Shown here one piece after another: positions 6,775 through 8,244 of a stretch of 8,244 bases of DNA. The notes beneath the pieces were generated by a model. The model was given only the letters and a program-made list of their open reading frames with translations. It was not told the DNA's origin and searched no databases. Origin of the DNA: Coriobacteriales bacterium (GTDB taxonomy: Bacteria; Actinomycetota; Coriobacteriia; Coriobacteriales; UBA8131); contig JAITTM010000047.1 of assembly GCA_031286975.1 (NCBI GenBank), positions 1-8,244 on the forward strand, read 5' to 3'. Each line of letters opens with the position of its first letter. Within the stretch, counting starts at the first letter, position 1. The translations under genes and the position numbers were made by a program.

Positions 6775-8244
6775 ATGGAAGTGACGAGAAGCAAGATATT
6801 CGTGGGAATCGGCAGCTTTGCGGTTGTGATGCTGGTTCTGCTCGCCTTGGGCTTTGTGCTCCCCGCGCAGATAGGCATGTGGGGCACGGTTATCAGCGAG
6901 GCGGTCTGCATCAGCGCGGCACTTGTGGGATGGCAGCTCAGCAAGCTGCCGTTCAAGCAGATGTTCCCCCTGGTCAAGGCAACGTTCAGACAGTGGCGTG
7001 GGGGTCTTTGTATCTACCTGGGCTGCTTTTTTGGCACCTATGCGGTAACGCTTCTGATGGCAGCGCTGTTTCCGGGGATGTCCGAGGTCGGCGCTGAGCT
7101 CGGCGGTTACATCAGCTCGGTCAACATCCTCTTTGCGATCTTTGCCGTTGTTATCCTGCCAGGCATCTGCGAGGAATTCCTGCATCGAGGGCTCATCCTC
7201 ACGTCACTCGGCTCGATTACGAGCGTTGCGGTGCGCGTACTGATAATGGGTGTCATATTCGGCCTGTTCCACACCGACATCTATCGTTTTATGCCCACCA
7301 TGATCTTGGGCATGGGGCTCTCATATATGCGCATCAAGACGGGCACCATGCTGCTACCCATGGTCTTCCACGCGCTGAACAACCTCTTTTCGACCGTCGT
7401 GACCTTCCTGCTTGTCGAGACGGTCGGCTCACAGTTGAGCGACCTGAGCAGCACAAGCCAGATGAGTATCGACCCGGTGGTACTGTTGTGCATGCTGGTA
7501 TTCCTCATCCCCTTAAGCGCCCTGTTCCTCTATCTGGGCGTTATGGGCCTCAATAAAAAGCCCGCGGAGAAGACCACGCCTCCCCTGCTTGTGCCCGCCC
7601 CACCAACAGGGGCAACTCCCCCTCCAATGCCCTACCCCGCGCCCTACCCGCCGCAGCAGGGTCAGGCGCCCTATCCGCCGGGGCAGGCGGCTCAGTATCC
7701 GCAGCAGCAAGAGGGCTCCTATCAGCCAGGGCAAAGTGCCGCGCCCTATCCCGTAGCCCCTCCTGCGTCCTATCCCCCGCCGCAGGGTGGCCACTATCCC
7801 CCGCCGCAGGGTTGGCAGTATCCCCCACCCTACCCGCCACAGGCTCCCAAGTCGCCTACCGGCAGGCGCACGGCACTCGTCGTCACACTCTGCCTCGTGG
7901 TCTCGCTTATCGGCTGCTGCGCCTGTATCGGAGCTTCGATGCTCACATCGCTTGACTCGACCTACAACGCAACCTTCGAGTTCAACGACGATAAGCCCAA
8001 GGAGTACAGCGACAGCTTCACCATCGTGACGGAGGGCACCTACGTTGGCTCCGTCTCCGTTGCGGGCTCCAACAGCAACACTCGCATCGAGCTGACGGAC
8101 AGCACGGGCAGTGTTATCTACACCAAAGAAGACCTGGGCCTGATGAACCGCTTCACCCTTGATCTGGAGAAGGGCTCCTACACCTTCACCATCACCGTCG
8201 AACCGATAGTGAAGCGGGATACGCAGGTGATCATAGCCTTCATG
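6775..8244 (+). CDS. CPBP-family intramembrane protease with Pro-rich linker and outer C-terminal domain (partial)
   Basis: The frame is open for 490 codons and runs off the right edge, so the C-terminus is missing. The first part is a CPBP (CAAX protease/bacteriocin-processing, Abi) membrane protease. It has several hydrophobic segments and the three active-site motifs: EEFLHR (E133, E134, R138), FGLFH (F162, H166) and HALNN (H199, N203). The family includes prenyl-protein proteases and bacteriocin immunity proteins; the substrate here is unknown. After the last core segment (to about 259) comes a linker of roughly 100 residues rich in Pro, Tyr, Gln and Gly (263-362), another membrane segment (about 366-390, with Cys-Cys-Ala-Cys), then a beta-rich domain with strands such as SDSFTIVTEGTYVGSVSVAG and GSYTFTITVEP. 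I infer that this last domain is outside the cell. ATG 6775 has TGAGG 4 nt upstream; GTG 6781 is an alternative. It is divergent from queH and shares its promoter palindrome. Confidence 0.88.
   Translation, partial: MEVTRSKIFVGIGSFAVVMLVLLALGFVLPAQIGMWGTVISEAVCISAALVGWQLSKLPFKQMFPLVKATFRQWRGGLCIYLGCFFGTYAVTLLMAALFPGMSEVGAELGGYISSVNILFAIFAVVILPGICEEFLHRGLILTSLGSITSVAVRVLIMGVIFGLFHTDIYRFMPTMILGMGLSYMRIKTGTMLLPMVFHALNNLFSTVVTFLLVETVGSQLSDLSSTSQMSIDPVVLLCMLVFLIPLSALFLYLGVMGLNKKPAEKTTPPLLVPAPPTGATPPPMPYPAPYPPQQGQAPYPPGQAAQYPQQQEGSYQPGQSAAPYPVAPPASYPPPQGGHYPPPQGWQYPPPYPPQAPKSPTGRRTALVVTLCLVVSLIGCCACIGASMLTSLDSTYNATFEFNDDKPKEYSDSFTIVTEGTYVGSVSVAGSNSNTRIELTDSTGSVIYTKEDLGLMNRFTLDLEKGSYTFTITVEPIVKRDTQVIIAFM
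7771..7830 (+). repeat. 24-bp tandem repeat in the CPBP protein linker
   Basis: Two near-identical 24-bp units (7771-7794 and 7795-7818) share the first 18 bases, TATCCCCCGCCGCAGGGT, and a partial third unit follows to 7830. They encode YPPPQGGH, YPPPQGWQ and YPPP. They lie in a longer, looser run of PYPP, PGQ and PQQ motifs from about 7621. In-frame copy changes would alter linker length only. Confidence 0.8.

Noticed and set aside
6775..7500. Reading the CPBP protein as an anti-phage abortive-infection gene because of the 'Abi' family name.
   Set aside because: The family name covers many housekeeping and immunity roles. The neighbours are tRNA-modification and export genes, with no other defence gene or mobile element in view.

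Overview
The window looks like chromosomal DNA from a moderately GC-rich actinobacterium. A member of the Coriobacteriia (Olsenella/Atopobium/Collinsella-like) is my best guess. The reasons are the strong G/C preference at third codon positions, the Sec and queuosine protein sequences, the use of QueH, and a Pro/Tyr/Gln-rich linker of a kind common in actinobacterial membrane proteins. The lineage is an inference; no rRNA or other marker is present.

Layout. (1) Positions 1-192 hold no gene I can support. (2) A plus-strand gene (about 193-996) encodes a zinc-ribbon, single-membrane-segment protein with a DUF4352-like outer domain. (3) It converges on a compact minus-strand cluster that runs from 6736 down to 1066 in the order queH, queA, tgt, secD, secF. 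The queH/queA and secD/secF pairs overlap by a few bases. The queA-tgt gap is 39 nt. An 85-nt gap between tgt and secD carries a TATAAT box, so secDF probably also has its own promoter. (4) Divergent from queH, after only 38 bp, a plus-strand gene starts at 6775 and runs off the right edge. It encodes a CPBP (CAAX/Abi-type) intramembrane protease joined to a Pro/Tyr/Gln-rich linker, a further membrane segment and a C-terminal beta-rich domain.

How the genes work together. Tgt, QueA and QueH are consecutive enzymes of tRNA queuosine synthesis: Tgt inserts preQ1 at position 34 of GUN-anticodon tRNAs, QueA makes epoxyqueuosine, and QueH reduces it to queuosine. The upstream preQ1-making genes are not here. 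SecD and SecF are the proton-driven partners of SecYEG that help proteins through the membrane. The tgt-secDF linkage is ancient and common in bacteria, but the yajC gene that often lies between them is absent here.

Most interesting points. The queH/CPBP intergenic region is centred on a perfect 10-bp palindrome that provides a -10 box to each strand, and the queH ATG sits where a leaderless transcript would begin. The CPBP protein has an unusual multi-domain extension. SecD, QueH and the CPBP linker each carry in-frame tandem repeats. I found no CRISPR array, insertion sequence, RNA gene or recognisable defence system. Apart from the CPBP fusion and the zinc-ribbon protein, this is ordinary housekeeping sequence.
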